DNA from: CAZSMC01 sp964607755
GTDB lineage: Bacteria; Zhuqueibacterota; Zhuqueibacteria; Residuimicrobiales; Krinioviventaceae
Reading direction: 5' to 3'
Assembly: GCA_964607755.1 (NCBI GenBank)
Contig: CAZSMC010000022.1
Coordinates: forward strand, 1 to 63,666
DNA: 63,666 bases
Under the pieces are notes generated by a model. It was not told the DNA's origin. It searched no databases and worked only from the letters and a program-made list of their open reading frames with translations. This document shows, one piece after another, positions 53,523 through 62,526 of this stretch. The position numbers and the translations under genes were made by a program. Positions within the stretch are counted from its first letter, which is position 1. The number at the start of each line of letters is the position of its first letter.

Positions 53523-54257
53523 TTAGACTTTCCCGGAATTATATTTTAGCAAGGCATCCCAATTAATGGCACCTTCTTTATCACAATAGTCTTGCATGAA
53601 TTGGAATGAAAATTTATTAATCACTTTGGCATATTCTTCTTTGAATTCTTCATTGCGTTGTTTGGCTTTATGGCCGATGGGCTTTATGATTTTCTTGTAG
53701 AAATTTTCCTGACCAGAAACCAGCTCCCAATATCTTTGTCCGCATAATTTCAAATAATCACCTTTATCATAGTTGCGTTCCCGGCCATAACAACATCCGT
53801 TAACAGCTCGAACGTTAATTTCAGAAACATTCGTTCTCAAAACTCTTGTAGCTCTTTTGAAATTATCTCGCATCCGCGCTATTTGTTGACTGTTTCCCCA
53901 ATGCGGACCGGATTTAATGGAAACAATATATCTTATATCATCTTTATCAAATTCTAGATCGATTCCTTCAGCAGATGATTTTCTGCCGTTATAAACTTTT
54001 TCACAGACAAATATCGAAAGTTCTTCCAGAAAAGCGCCAAAAATTCCCTCTTCCTGGGAAGACAAGTGCGCATCTAAAATACATTTAACCAGATCTTGTG
54101 AAGTGTTGAGAGATTTGGCTCTGAACAAATAGGGATTCTTACGGCGAAGAACTGCGTTTAATTTAAGATTTTGCAAACGAGACAAGAGTTTGTTATGATA
54201 ATCATAAATTCTGGTATGAATAAAATGGTCAAGAGCCTCTTCGTCAAGAATTGTCAT
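53523..54257 (-). CDS. PmeII-type type II restriction endonuclease
   Basis: 244 residues. The stretches LRRKNPYLFRAKSLNTSQDLV, CILDAHLSSQEEGIFGAFLEEL and NGCCYGRERNYDKGDYLKLCGQRYWELVSG match the PmeII family closely. The catalytic core is of the PD-(D/E)xK type: EGIDLEFDKDDIRYIVSIKSG, with Asp and the SxK pair about ten residues apart. It overlaps the DNA methyltransferase by 14 bp on the same strand, as type II pairs do. It should cut unmethylated DNA at the site protected by its partner. The recognition sequence cannot be read from the protein. Confidence 0.85.
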   Translation of the reverse strand: MTILDEEALDHFIHTRIYDYHNKLLSRLQNLKLNAVLRRKNPYLFRAKSLNTSQDLVKCILDAHLSSQEEGIFGAFLEELSIFVCEKVYNGRKSSAEGIDLEFDKDDIRYIVSIKSGPHWGNSQQIARMRDNFKRATRVLRTNVSEINVRAVNGCCYGRERNYDKGDYLKLCGQRYWELVSGQENFYKKIIKPIGHKAKQRNEEFKEEYAKVINKFSFQFMQDYCDKEGAINWDALLKYNSGKV

Positions 54258-55098
54258 AGTCAGCTTTTTCCTCGAAAAGAATATTTTCGTATTCTACTAA
54301 TTTCTGCCGTGCCATTTCAACGTATTCTTCCATAATATCTATACCTACGGTATTTCTGCCCAATTTTTGAGCCACTTTGCATGTTGTCCCGGCGCCAACA
54401 AAGGGATCGAGCACCCAATCGCCTGGATCTGTAAAAAGTCGAATAAACCATCTGGGAAGGGATTTCGGAAAAGTGGCGCTATGACTCTTATTGCCCGTCT
54501 CAGTTGCCATGTGCAACACATTACTCGGATAGGCATATTTTCGACCAACCCAGTTTGAAATATTTTTACCAAATCCACTCTCAACTTGAGAGTCATAGCG
54601 CACAACGTCATTTTTCCCTAAACTTTTTAATCGAGTTTTGGCCCAATCGCCCATGGGAACCATCACACTTTCCTGGTTCATTTTGAACTTTTTTGATTTG
54701 TTGAACTGCAAACAACGCTCCCATGCATCGCGAAAACGGTTGGGCCACTTGCCAGGGTGACAATTTTTCTTATGCCAAATAAACTCTTCCGTCCACAACC
54801 AGCCTTGTCGCCTGAGTTCCAATATTAACTCGATCACATACGTGCTCCTTTCACCCTTGACCACTCTTTCTTTGATGTTCAAAATAAAAGTTCCGCTTGG
54901 CTTTAGAACCCGTAAAAATTGTTCACTCCGAGGCAAAAACCATTGCACATATTCCGAAGGCGGGATGCCGCCATAGGTATTCTTTCGACTATCTGCGTAT
55001 GGCGGAGAAGTGACAATGAGATCGAAAAAATTATCGGGGTACTTATTTAATACCTCCAAGCAATCCCCGTGTTTTATTTTGGCTTTGAGATGTGGCAT
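54244..55098 (-). CDS. Type II site-specific DNA methyltransferase (N4C or N6A)
   Basis: 284 residues. The catalytic motif IV is TSPPYADSR near residue 30. The SAM-binding motif I is DPFVGAGTTCKVAQKLGRNTVGID near residue 235, so motif IV precedes motif I, the beta-class order. SPPY at this place fits N4-cytosine or beta-class N6-adenine enzymes. It is complete and precedes its endonuclease with a 14-bp overlap. The pair should form one restriction-modification system, with methylation expressed first. Confidence 0.9.
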   Translation of the reverse strand: MPHLKAKIKHGDCLEVLNKYPDNFFDLIVTSPPYADSRKNTYGGIPPSEYVQWFLPRSEQFLRVLKPSGTFILNIKERVVKGERSTYVIELILELRRQGWLWTEEFIWHKKNCHPGKWPNRFRDAWERCLQFNKSKKFKMNQESVMVPMGDWAKTRLKSLGKNDVVRYDSQVESGFGKNISNWVGRKYAYPSNVLHMATETGNKSHSATFPKSLPRWFIRLFTDPGDWVLDPFVGAGTTCKVAQKLGRNTVGIDIMEEYVEMARQKLVEYENILFEEKADYDNS

Positions 55099-55193
55099 AA
55101 ATCAATTCTTTGTCTATTTTTGTTGCTTTAAGATAAATATTTTTTCATTATTTGCAAAGCATTTTGGACATTATATATGACAATGAATTTATC

Positions 55194-56138
55194 TCACACA
55201 TCCACCAAAACATAATTCCTAAATCCACCAATTTCCTTCCCTTTGTAAAACGTTTGCTCGATGGCGGTGAGCAGTCGGTATTTCAACAGCTCGTGTTTGT
55301 GCGGGGCGCGGGCGGGATTGGGCTTGCCGCTGTATTGCAGCTTGTGCTGCCAGTTTATATGCGCAATGCGTTCTTGCATCACCTGTGGATGAGTGCCCTC
55401 ATAAACTACCAGACGATTGAGGGGGCCGTAATCGAATTCCTGCGGCACCCGGTCATAATGTTTCTTCGCCCGCGACAATCCCCAGTGCACCGAATCGAGA
55501 GCACGGCGTTTGTTCTGCATGAGGTGCGGCGGCCGAACCCAGCCGTAATGAAAAATGTCCGCATCAACTTTGGCGACATGCAATTTGTGATGTCCTTCAG
55601 GTTGGCGAGGATTATCATAATAGTCGAAACGCCGAAACGACTGCGCACTTTGCCAGGAGTGGATATCCTGGCGATTGCGAATGATACGAATTTCGTGCGG
55701 GTACCATCCATGGCTGATGTGATAATGATTGTAATCCCCCCAAAAATGTTTGTATCGAAACAACAGACCTTCAACCTGTTCATTGTCCAATAACTCTGCG
55801 CATCGATTTTTTATCACTGGCAGATATTTCTCGTGCACCACTTCATCTGCCTGCAGGTAAAACAACCAGTCTCCGCTGCATTCGTTTTTGGCAATTTCCG
55901 TTTGCAGTGCGTTGATAACGCCCTTGTTGAAATATTTTTCTTCCCATTCGGTGTCGATAATTTTCACTTTGGGCTCGCCAAGGGCAACAATCCGGTCGCG
56001 AGTATCATCATCCTCATCGCCCTTGCCCACTGCAATAACAAACTCATCGACAATCGGTAAAATGGACTGAATAGACTCCACAACCGGATAATAAAGCGTG
56101 CTGCCGTTGCGCACAAATGAAAAGCCACTGATTTTCAT
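55194..56138 (-). CDS. Family 2-like glycosyltransferase
   Basis: The ATG at 56138 has AAGG 6-7 nt upstream. About 314 residues. MKISGFSFVRNG and SILPIVDEFVIAVGKGDEDDDTRD give the GT2-type nucleotide-sugar start. QADEVVHEKYLP holds the DxD-like metal site and LLFRYKHFWGDYNHYHISHGWYPHEIRIIRN follows. There are no membrane helices, so it is probably a peripheral GT-A enzyme adding sugars to lipid or protein glycans. It follows dsbD by 22 bp. The acceptor is unknown. Confidence 0.82.
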   Translation of the reverse strand: MKISGFSFVRNGSTLYYPVVESIQSILPIVDEFVIAVGKGDEDDDTRDRIVALGEPKVKIIDTEWEEKYFNKGVINALQTEIAKNECSGDWLFYLQADEVVHEKYLPVIKNRCAELLDNEQVEGLLFRYKHFWGDYNHYHISHGWYPHEIRIIRNRQDIHSWQSAQSFRRFDYYDNPRQPEGHHKLHVAKVDADIFHYGWVRPPHLMQNKRRALDSVHWGLSRAKKHYDRVPQEFDYGPLNRLVVYEGTHPQVMQERIAHINWQHKLQYSGKPNPARAPHKHELLKYRLLTAIEQTFYKGKEIGGFRNYVLVDV

Positions 56139-56160
56139 TACGACCTTTTTGATTTGGTTG

Positions 56161-57969
56161 TTATTCGGATTGCAATGTTTTTTCCATTTTTTCAACAAAC
56201 GTGTCTGGCGGCACATAGCCGATCTCACGCAATTCTTTGAGTTCTTTTCCATTCTTGTCAATAAAGACAAGCGTCGGCATACCGGTCACGTTAAAACGAT
56301 TCATGAATGACTTGACTGTTGCATCGGGCTGGGTGCAATCCACTTTGATCATGGTAAACGATTCGGCCATGTCGGCGACCGCATCGTTCGTAAAAGTGGT
56401 GCGATCCATCTGCTTGCATGGCGCGCACCAGTCAGCATAAAAATCGATAAAAACAGGCTTGCCTTCCGGCAATAATTCTTCAACCTGCTGGCCGTTATAG
56501 TGCACCCAATCGATCTCTGATTCTTTCGCGTGAATCCCGCTGTGCACCCAGTTTATGCCAAGCACAATCAAAACGAGTCCTATGATAGCCCGGAATATTT
56601 TAAAACCTTTTGTGTAACCTTTGTTGTGCTCAAGAAAACCGAGCAGTAAGCCACCGGCAATTGCCGTTATGCCCAGCAAAAAGGGCAGTTGTCCGTTGAC
56701 GCGTTCCAGTTGCGGGGCAATAAAATAAAGCGCCACACCGATAAGCAAAAATCCAAACAGCTTGCGAACCCAGATCATCCACATGCCAGACTGCGGCAAT
56801 TTATTGAGCAATCCGGAAAAAGTAGCCAGTATAAGGTATGGCAATCCGAGCCCCAATCCCATCACAAAGAATAACAATGTGCCTTTAACGACCAGTCCAA
56901 GTTTGGCGACCAAACCGACGAGTCCGATAATAATGCCGACGGCACACGGAGCGATGACCACGCCGACGGTCAGCCCCATTAAAAGCGATCCCACGATGCC
57001 CTGGCGGTTCTGACCGACTTTGGTCAGCAGCCACGACGGCACGGTTATCTCAAACGCACCGAATAAACTGCTGGCCATCAGCAAAATAATAGCAGCAATA
57101 ACCACGACAAACCATGGACTCTGGAATAAAAATCCCCACTGTCGACCGGCCAGTCCGGACACCAGGCCAAGCACAGCAAAAGCGATAGCAATGCCAACCA
57201 GATAAAACAATGCGTTGGTAAAGGCTTTGCCTCGCGTTTTATCACTTTGTCCGCCAAAATAGCCAACCGTCAACGGGATCACCGGGTAAACACAGGGTGT
57301 GAGGTTTAGCGCAAGGCCGACCACAAAGAATGCCAGGATAGCAGAGAAAAGACCGCGTTCCAGATATGCCAGAGCTTTTTGTTCATCACGGGTTAATCCT
57401 TCGTTATCGTATTTCGGAGCGCCGGCTGTTGTTTCATCTTTGGCAAAAATATCCTCGTTCACCGGTTGGACAGTGGCACTTGATTTTGCTACATCCAAAG
57501 TCAACTCGAATAATTGTTCTCCCGGCGGGAAGCACATATTGTCATTGCACCCCTGATAAGACACAGAGCCTTTTATTGTCTTTGGTTCTATAGTGATAAA
57601 AGGCGCCATAGAAACGGTCACAAAGATATAAACTGTATTTTCATAAACAGAAATTTTTTCCTCGGTAAAGGAGAACATTTTCATTTCTCCGTCCGGGAAA
57701 CGCGGTTTGCCGAAACTGAATCCTTCCATAGGTTCGAACGAAACGTCCGTCGGTATGTAGAAATCACTCGTAGGCTGATGAGAATTAATATGTAATCCCG
57801 AATTGATCTCCAGTTTTACAGCCACATCAATTGGTTCACCCTGAACGATTTTTTCCTGAGAAGGTAATAACTCGACACTTAAAATATCTTCCGGAGAATC
57901 AAGTTGTCCAAACACCGTTCCGGTGGCGATAACAATTATGTTAAATAACACAACCCATGCCGTTTTCAT
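56161..57969 (-). CDS. dsbD: Thiol:disulfide interchange protein DsbD
   Basis: The ATG at 57969 has AGGA about 8 nt upstream and a signal peptide (MKTAWVVLFNIIVIATGTVFG). About 602 residues in the usual order. A periplasmic N-terminal domain with Cys in SYQGCNDNMCFPPGEQ is followed by the membrane core with LNLTPCVYPVIPLTVGYFGG and VVIAPCAVGIII (the two transmembrane Cys). A C-terminal thioredoxin domain has DFYADWCAPCKQMDRTTF near residue 515. It passes electrons from cytoplasmic thioredoxin to periplasmic proteins, for example during cytochrome c maturation. The glycosyltransferase follows 22 bp downstream. Confidence 0.93.
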   Translation of the reverse strand: MKTAWVVLFNIIVIATGTVFGQLDSPEDILSVELLPSQEKIVQGEPIDVAVKLEINSGLHINSHQPTSDFYIPTDVSFEPMEGFSFGKPRFPDGEMKMFSFTEEKISVYENTVYIFVTVSMAPFITIEPKTIKGSVSYQGCNDNMCFPPGEQLFELTLDVAKSSATVQPVNEDIFAKDETTAGAPKYDNEGLTRDEQKALAYLERGLFSAILAFFVVGLALNLTPCVYPVIPLTVGYFGGQSDKTRGKAFTNALFYLVGIAIAFAVLGLVSGLAGRQWGFLFQSPWFVVVIAAIILLMASSLFGAFEITVPSWLLTKVGQNRQGIVGSLLMGLTVGVVIAPCAVGIIIGLVGLVAKLGLVVKGTLLFFVMGLGLGLPYLILATFSGLLNKLPQSGMWMIWVRKLFGFLLIGVALYFIAPQLERVNGQLPFLLGITAIAGGLLLGFLEHNKGYTKGFKIFRAIIGLVLIVLGINWVHSGIHAKESEIDWVHYNGQQVEELLPEGKPVFIDFYADWCAPCKQMDRTTFTNDAVADMAESFTMIKVDCTQPDATVKSFMNRFNVTGMPTLVFIDKNGKELKELREIGYVPPDTFVEKMEKTLQSE

Positions 57970-58266
57970 AATCCGTTCCTGTATTTGTTTGTTTTTGTAA
58001 TTAAACAAAAGTCATAAGAATTGTTCCGTTTAATTTAAACTGTTGATGAGATGCAAAAACAAGTCATATTATTCGAAAAAACTCATTCTGAAAAATAGAA
58101 ATTTATTTGCAAAAAATCACGACTTTATTATTTGAGAAACAACACAATGAGACCAGTTCGAAAATAGACTCATATTGCCAGCTTGATACTGATTCTTTTT
58201 CAAAACGACAATAAGCACCACATTTTCCACCAGCTAATTGAGTATCTAAATTTTTTTATTTTTTCC

Positions 58267-58296
58267 TTGACATTTGTGCAAATATTGTAGTATTTT
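58267..58296 (+). promoter_or_regulatory. Sigma-70-type promoter for the CBM9-like gene
   Basis: TTGACA at 58267-58272, an 18-nt spacer, then TATTTT at 58291-58296. The 327-bp divergent gap 58009-58335 holds no gene and is AT-rich. The ribosome-binding sites GGAGG (before an ATG at 58342) and AAGGAG (before an ATG at 58393) lie downstream. Confidence 0.5.
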
Positions 58297-58392
58297 TATG
58301 TTAAAATTGCATTTATTTCTCCCTCAACTGGAGGTTTGCCTATGATAAAACTTTTAATTCAATCATTTTTTAACAAAACAAGGAGATGTGTC

Positions 58393-59673
58393 ATGGACTC
58401 AACAGTTAAAAAATCCTTAACTGGATTATTTTGCATTGTCTTGCTTTCCAGCTTTGCTCTTCCCGTGCTGGGGCAATCGGCATCCACACAGCTTTTAAAT
58501 GTGAGCAGCGCGCCTACTTTTCCTCCGGAACCTGTGACCGGACCATTTCCGCTCGGCACAGAAACCGTTCGCGAAGACTCGCCTGTGGACTTTTCCCGGC
58601 CGAGCGATATCATTCACGAGTACACCTGTTATATGATAACTGAGCCGCCGGTTATCGACGGTGAGATCGATGACGATCCTGTGTGGAACCGTATTCCGTG
58701 GTCTGTAATGACCTTTTGGGAAAACAATGGTTATACTGAAGAGTTTAGCATTTTTTCCGAGCAGACAAATGATAACTGGACCGGTTTCGAAGATGCCACT
58801 GCCTGGTGGAAAATGCTATGGGATGGCGAAAATATCTATGTTGCTATCGAGGTGATTGATGATATGTACAATGCTCCGGAGACTCCTGAAAACCCCGGTG
58901 ATATGCACAAATGGGATTGTATTCAATTTGGCATTCACACGCTCCCTCCGGGATATGATGAAATGACCGAAGACGATATGGGCTGTGAACTCGGTTTTGG
59001 CATCACAGACTGGAACGGCGAGTGGGAAGAGCTTTTTGCAAACTGGGATTGGGCCGGCCATCCATGGGCCAACGCCCAAATGCAGCTTGCGGACGGCGAC
59101 AACGCATCCGGCAATGCATCGACAGACGGCAAAGCTATTCATGCCTCGGTCGAAGAAACCGCTGATTATTACATTTATCGATTTGAAGTGCAACTGACAT
59201 TGGACATTGATTGGCAGACCTGGATCGTTCCCGGGGCAGTTGGTCGAGTGACAATAATGGCCATGGATCATGATACCGGCACCTATGAAGATGTTAACTG
59301 GGCCTCCGGTATTCTGGGAAAGGATATCACACGTTTGGGCAGCGTACTATGGAGCGAAACGGCGCCCCCGGAAGCCGCGGTAAAAGAAGATAGCCCGTCC
59401 TCGCCATCTGAATTCACCCTGTCTCAGAATTACCCGAATCCGTTTAATCCCGCCACAACAATCTCGTTCGCCATTCCTCAACGGGAAACAGTCACCCTGT
59501 CTGTTTACAATCCTCGCGGGGAAAAAGTCGCTACGCTCATTGACCAGGAGACAAAAAATGCAGGGCATTATTCGGTCTCGTTTGACGCCAAAGAGCTGGC
59601 AAACGGATTATATTTTTATCGCTTGCAAGCCGGTAACCAGTATCTGACCAGGAAAATGACACTGGTCAAATAG
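58393..59673 (+). CDS. Secreted CBM9-like protein with type IX-like sorting domain
   Basis: The ATG at 58393 (AAGGAG about 6 nt upstream) starts a clean signal peptide (KKSLTGLFCIVLLSSFALPVLG). An in-frame ATG at 58342 also has a good GGAGG site. About 426 residues. EPPVIDGEIDDDPVWNRIPW, FKMLWDGENIYVAIEVIDD-like patterns and HKWDCIQFGIH are those of a CBM9-type carbohydrate-binding beta-sandwich. The end, SQNYPNPFNPATTISF ... ANGLYFYRLQAG and the terminal RKMTLVK, is the sorting domain. It likely binds polysaccharide at the cell surface. The next operon is separated by two terminators. Confidence 0.82.
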   Translation: MDSTVKKSLTGLFCIVLLSSFALPVLGQSASTQLLNVSSAPTFPPEPVTGPFPLGTETVREDSPVDFSRPSDIIHEYTCYMITEPPVIDGEIDDDPVWNRIPWSVMTFWENNGYTEEFSIFSEQTNDNWTGFEDATAWWKMLWDGENIYVAIEVIDDMYNAPETPENPGDMHKWDCIQFGIHTLPPGYDEMTEDDMGCELGFGITDWNGEWEELFANWDWAGHPWANAQMQLADGDNASGNASTDGKAIHASVEETADYYIYRFEVQLTLDIDWQTWIVPGAVGRVTIMAMDHDTGTYEDVNWASGILGKDITRLGSVLWSETAPPEAAVKEDSPSSPSEFTLSQNYPNPFNPATTISFAIPQRETVTLSVYNPRGEKVATLIDQETKNAGHYSVSFDAKELANGLYFYRLQAGNQYLTRKMTLVK

Positions 59674-59683
59674 GGCCAAGACA

Positions 59684-59714
59684 TTTGTAGTACACCTTTC
59701 AGGTGTGCTACAAA
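59684..59714 (+). terminator. Terminator-like hairpin after the CBM9-like gene
   Basis: A 14-bp stem (arms at 59684-59697 and 59701-59714, one G-T pair) closes a 3-nt loop, 11 nt after the stop. It is followed by a short T run (tttt). This is the first of two hairpins before zwf. Confidence 0.65.
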
Positions 59715-59767
59715 TTTTGCTAATCGATGAGGTCATATGACCTAAACGAAAATAATCCTCCCTTTTT

Positions 59768-59795
59768 AAAGAGTCCGATTCTCGGGCTCTTTTTT
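59768..59795 (+). terminator. Strong intrinsic terminator before zwf
   Basis: gagtccga and tcgggctc pair with one G-T around a ttc loop, and flanking aaa and ttt lengthen the stem. A run of six T then AATTATTTT follows. The strength and position mark a clear stop about 125 bp upstream of the zwf start. Confidence 0.75.
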
Positions 59796-59919
59796 AATTA
59801 TTTTATGCAACATTCTCGATATTTGTTTATCTTATCATATTGCAAAGGCATGTGGAATTTCACTTTTTGCTCTGGTGTTGATTTCTTTATAAACGTGAAT
59901 CAAAAAGAAAAGATATTTT

Positions 59920-61428
59920 ATGGAAAATCCGCTAAAAGAAGGTCTGCGACTAAAGCGTTCTGTTCCTGCCAACACAATGATTATCCTGGGCGCCACCGGT
60001 GATTTAACCCGGCGAAAACTGGTTCCTGCACTTTATAGTTTGTTTCAGCAGAACATGCTGCCGTCTCATTTCAGAATAATCGCTTTTGCCCGCCGGCCAA
60101 AGACCACCGAAGGATTTCGCGACGAACTGAAATCTGCGCTGATTAAAAATGAGGATATAAGCAAAGACACGCCCAGATTGGATCAGTTTTTCAATCTCCT
60201 GGAATATTTCCGCGGTGACTTTACCACAAAAGAAGCTTACCAAAAACTTGTTTCTCATTTGGCAGAGCCGGAAAATCATTTTCCGCAAAATCATCTTTTT
60301 TACCTGGCAACGCCGCCGTCTGTGTATGAAACGATCATTCAACAATTGGGCGAAACCGGATTGGCACACGAAGACCACGGGTGGTCCCGCATTATTATCG
60401 AAAAGCCGTTTGGTAACGATCTTGACAGCGCCCGCCAGTTGGCCAGTGTGGTGAGCGCTCATTTTCGTGAACATCAGGTCTATCGAATCGATCATTACCT
60501 GGGCAAGGAGACTGTGCAGAACCTGCTGGTTTTTCGGTTCGCCAACAGCATATTCGAGCCCATCTGGAACCGCCGGTATGTGGATCATGTTCAGATTACC
60601 GTGGCTGAAAATATCGGTATGGAAGGCCGGGGCAAGTTTTATCACAAAGTCGGCATTTTGCGCGATATTATGCAGAATCACATGATGCAATTGCTATCGT
60701 TAGTGGGCATGGAACCGCCGTCTTTATTCGATGCCAATGCGATACGGGATGAAAAAGTCAAGGTGTTACGTGCCGTGCAGCCCCTGTCGCCAGATGATAT
60801 GCCAAAACACGTTGTCCGCGGTCAATATACAGCCGGGACCTTGTGGGGAGAATTTATGCCCGGATTCCACCAGGAAGAAGGTGTTCCTGAATACTCGTCT
60901 ACAGAAACATTTGCCGCGATGCAACTTTATGTACACAACTGGCGCTGGGCCGGGGTGCCGTTTTATCTCCGTACGGGCAAACGGCTGCCCAAACGCGTCA
61001 CCGAGATTGCTATCTCGTTCAAGAATGCGCCGCTGCATATTTTTGATAAAGATGAAAAAGATATCCCATCAAATGTACTGACACTGAACATTCAACCGGA
61101 TGAAGGTATTTCATTAAAATTTGACTCCAAAATCCCCGGCTCTACCAAAATTATCCGGCCCGTGACGATGGATTTTCGTTACGGCACCAGTTTTGGCCAC
61201 AAAACGCCGGAAGCTTACGAACGGCTGCTGCAAGATTCCATGGTTGGAGATCCCACATTGTTTACCCGCGCCGACGAAAGTGACATGGCCTGGGAAATCA
61301 TGTCACCTGTGTTGAAAAACTGGCAGCAGCAGCCCGGCCCGTTACCAAAATACAAAGCCGGAACCTGGGGGCCGCAAGAAGCAGATGAACTTTTAGAACG
61401 CAAGGGTCATCACTGGAGGCGATTATGA
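59920..61428 (+). CDS. zwf: Glucose-6-phosphate dehydrogenase
   Basis: 502 residues. The N-terminal site IILGATGDLTRRKLVPALY binds NADP. EKPFGNDLDSARQ and YRIDHYLGKETVQN hold the conserved RIDHYLGKE active-site stretch. AENIGMEGRGKFYHKVGILRDIMQNHMMQLLSLVGME is the family core. It opens the oxidative pentose phosphate route, making 6-phosphogluconolactone and NADPH. It overlaps opcA by 4 bp and is first in a three-gene operon. Confidence 0.97.
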   Translation: MENPLKEGLRLKRSVPANTMIILGATGDLTRRKLVPALYSLFQQNMLPSHFRIIAFARRPKTTEGFRDELKSALIKNEDISKDTPRLDQFFNLLEYFRGDFTTKEAYQKLVSHLAEPENHFPQNHLFYLATPPSVYETIIQQLGETGLAHEDHGWSRIIIEKPFGNDLDSARQLASVVSAHFREHQVYRIDHYLGKETVQNLLVFRFANSIFEPIWNRRYVDHVQITVAENIGMEGRGKFYHKVGILRDIMQNHMMQLLSLVGMEPPSLFDANAIRDEKVKVLRAVQPLSPDDMPKHVVRGQYTAGTLWGEFMPGFHQEEGVPEYSSTETFAAMQLYVHNWRWAGVPFYLRTGKRLPKRVTEIAISFKNAPLHIFDKDEKDIPSNVLTLNIQPDEGISLKFDSKIPGSTKIIRPVTMDFRYGTSFGHKTPEAYERLLQDSMVGDPTLFTRADESDMAWEIMSPVLKNWQQQPGPLPKYKAGTWGPQEADELLERKGHHWRRL

Positions 61429-62525
61429 GCGACTCGCTACCAACATTTATTGACGGCTATGACGTGGCTTTGCCTGCCATCGAGCGGGAATTGACCACAT
61501 TCTGGCAAAACATTGCTGGCAGCGAATCAAATGTGGCAGTGCTGCGGGCAACCACGCTCAATCTGATTATCATGGTTCGCGGCAAGACCGACTATGAACA
61601 TGCCCGCGACCTGGTGCCAAAAATTACCACTCACCATCCCGGCCGCATTATTTTGGTTTACATGGATCCGGACCGGCAAACAAAAGATATGTCTGCCCGC
61701 ATCGCTATTTACTGCCAGCCGCCCCACAACAGCGGCAAGCAAATCTGCTGCGAATACATCAACCTGGTAACAGGTGACAATGACGTTCAGCACGTCTACG
61801 GCGCTGTATTGCCGCTTTTGCTGCCCGATTTGCCGGTTTTTCTGTATGCGCCGGATAGACACCTGTTGCGCGAACGCATGCTGGAACACTTTGTCAAAAT
61901 ATCGACCAGAATGATTGTGCATTTGCCGGCGAAGTTAACCGGGCATTCGATGCTTGAGCTCACAAACCGCATTTTGGATTTAAAAGGCACCAATGTCAGC
62001 GACCTGGCCTGGTCGCAACTGACAACATGGCGGGAAGCGCTGGCGCAATTTTTTGACACCAAAAAGTCCCTCGAGCAGCTAAACCGGCTTTCGTCACTTT
62101 CCATCACCACATCAGCGTCGCCGAATTCCATGCATGCCATGCTGTTGATGAGCTGGCTGGCATCTCGGCTGGGCTGGCAATTTGCCAATCGCAGCAGCGA
62201 ACAGCATTTTACTGTCCATTACAATGATCACATTCTTGACATCAATCTCTTTAGTGTGAGTTCAAAAGTCGAGAACGGCGGATTGCTACGTGTGGAACTT
62301 GCCACCCGTGGAAACGTTTCACAAATCGTCTTTACCTGTCAACGAACACCGGACAACTGTTTGCGTCTGCAAAAAATGGAAAATGGCGTTCTCACCCTTG
62401 AGAACACTATGGCTCTTGCCAGTACAAAAGACGAATGTTTGCTGTGCGGAGAACTTGATTTTGTTGATAAAGATAAAGTCTATAACCAAACACTCGAAAA
62501 ACTCAACCAGCTATTGAAAGAATGA
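61425..62525 (+). CDS. opcA: Glucose-6-phosphate dehydrogenase assembly protein OpcA
   Basis: 366 residues from an ATG overlapping the zwf stop (ATGA), with GGAGG 6 nt upstream. It has the OpcA N-terminal region RATTLNLIIMVRG, HPGRIILVYMDPD and the LPDLPVFLYAPDRHLLRERM segment of the family. OpcA activates or assembles Zwf in cyanobacteria and actinobacteria. Here it sits between zwf and pgl, so the same role is likely. It does not contain an enzyme motif of its own. Confidence 0.88.
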   Translation: MSDSLPTFIDGYDVALPAIERELTTFWQNIAGSESNVAVLRATTLNLIIMVRGKTDYEHARDLVPKITTHHPGRIILVYMDPDRQTKDMSARIAIYCQPPHNSGKQICCEYINLVTGDNDVQHVYGAVLPLLLPDLPVFLYAPDRHLLRERMLEHFVKISTRMIVHLPAKLTGHSMLELTNRILDLKGTNVSDLAWSQLTTWREALAQFFDTKKSLEQLNRLSSLSITTSASPNSMHAMLLMSWLASRLGWQFANRSSEQHFTVHYNDHILDINLFSVSSKVENGGLLRVELATRGNVSQIVFTCQRTPDNCLRLQKMENGVLTLENTMALASTKDECLLCGELDFVDKDKVYNQTLEKLNQLLKE

Positions 62526-62526
62526 T

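Noticed and set aside
60004..60690. Minus-strand open frame of 228 codons opposite zwf
   Set aside because: It is antisense to the conserved active-site region of zwf, and its protein shows no family pattern or ribosome-binding site.
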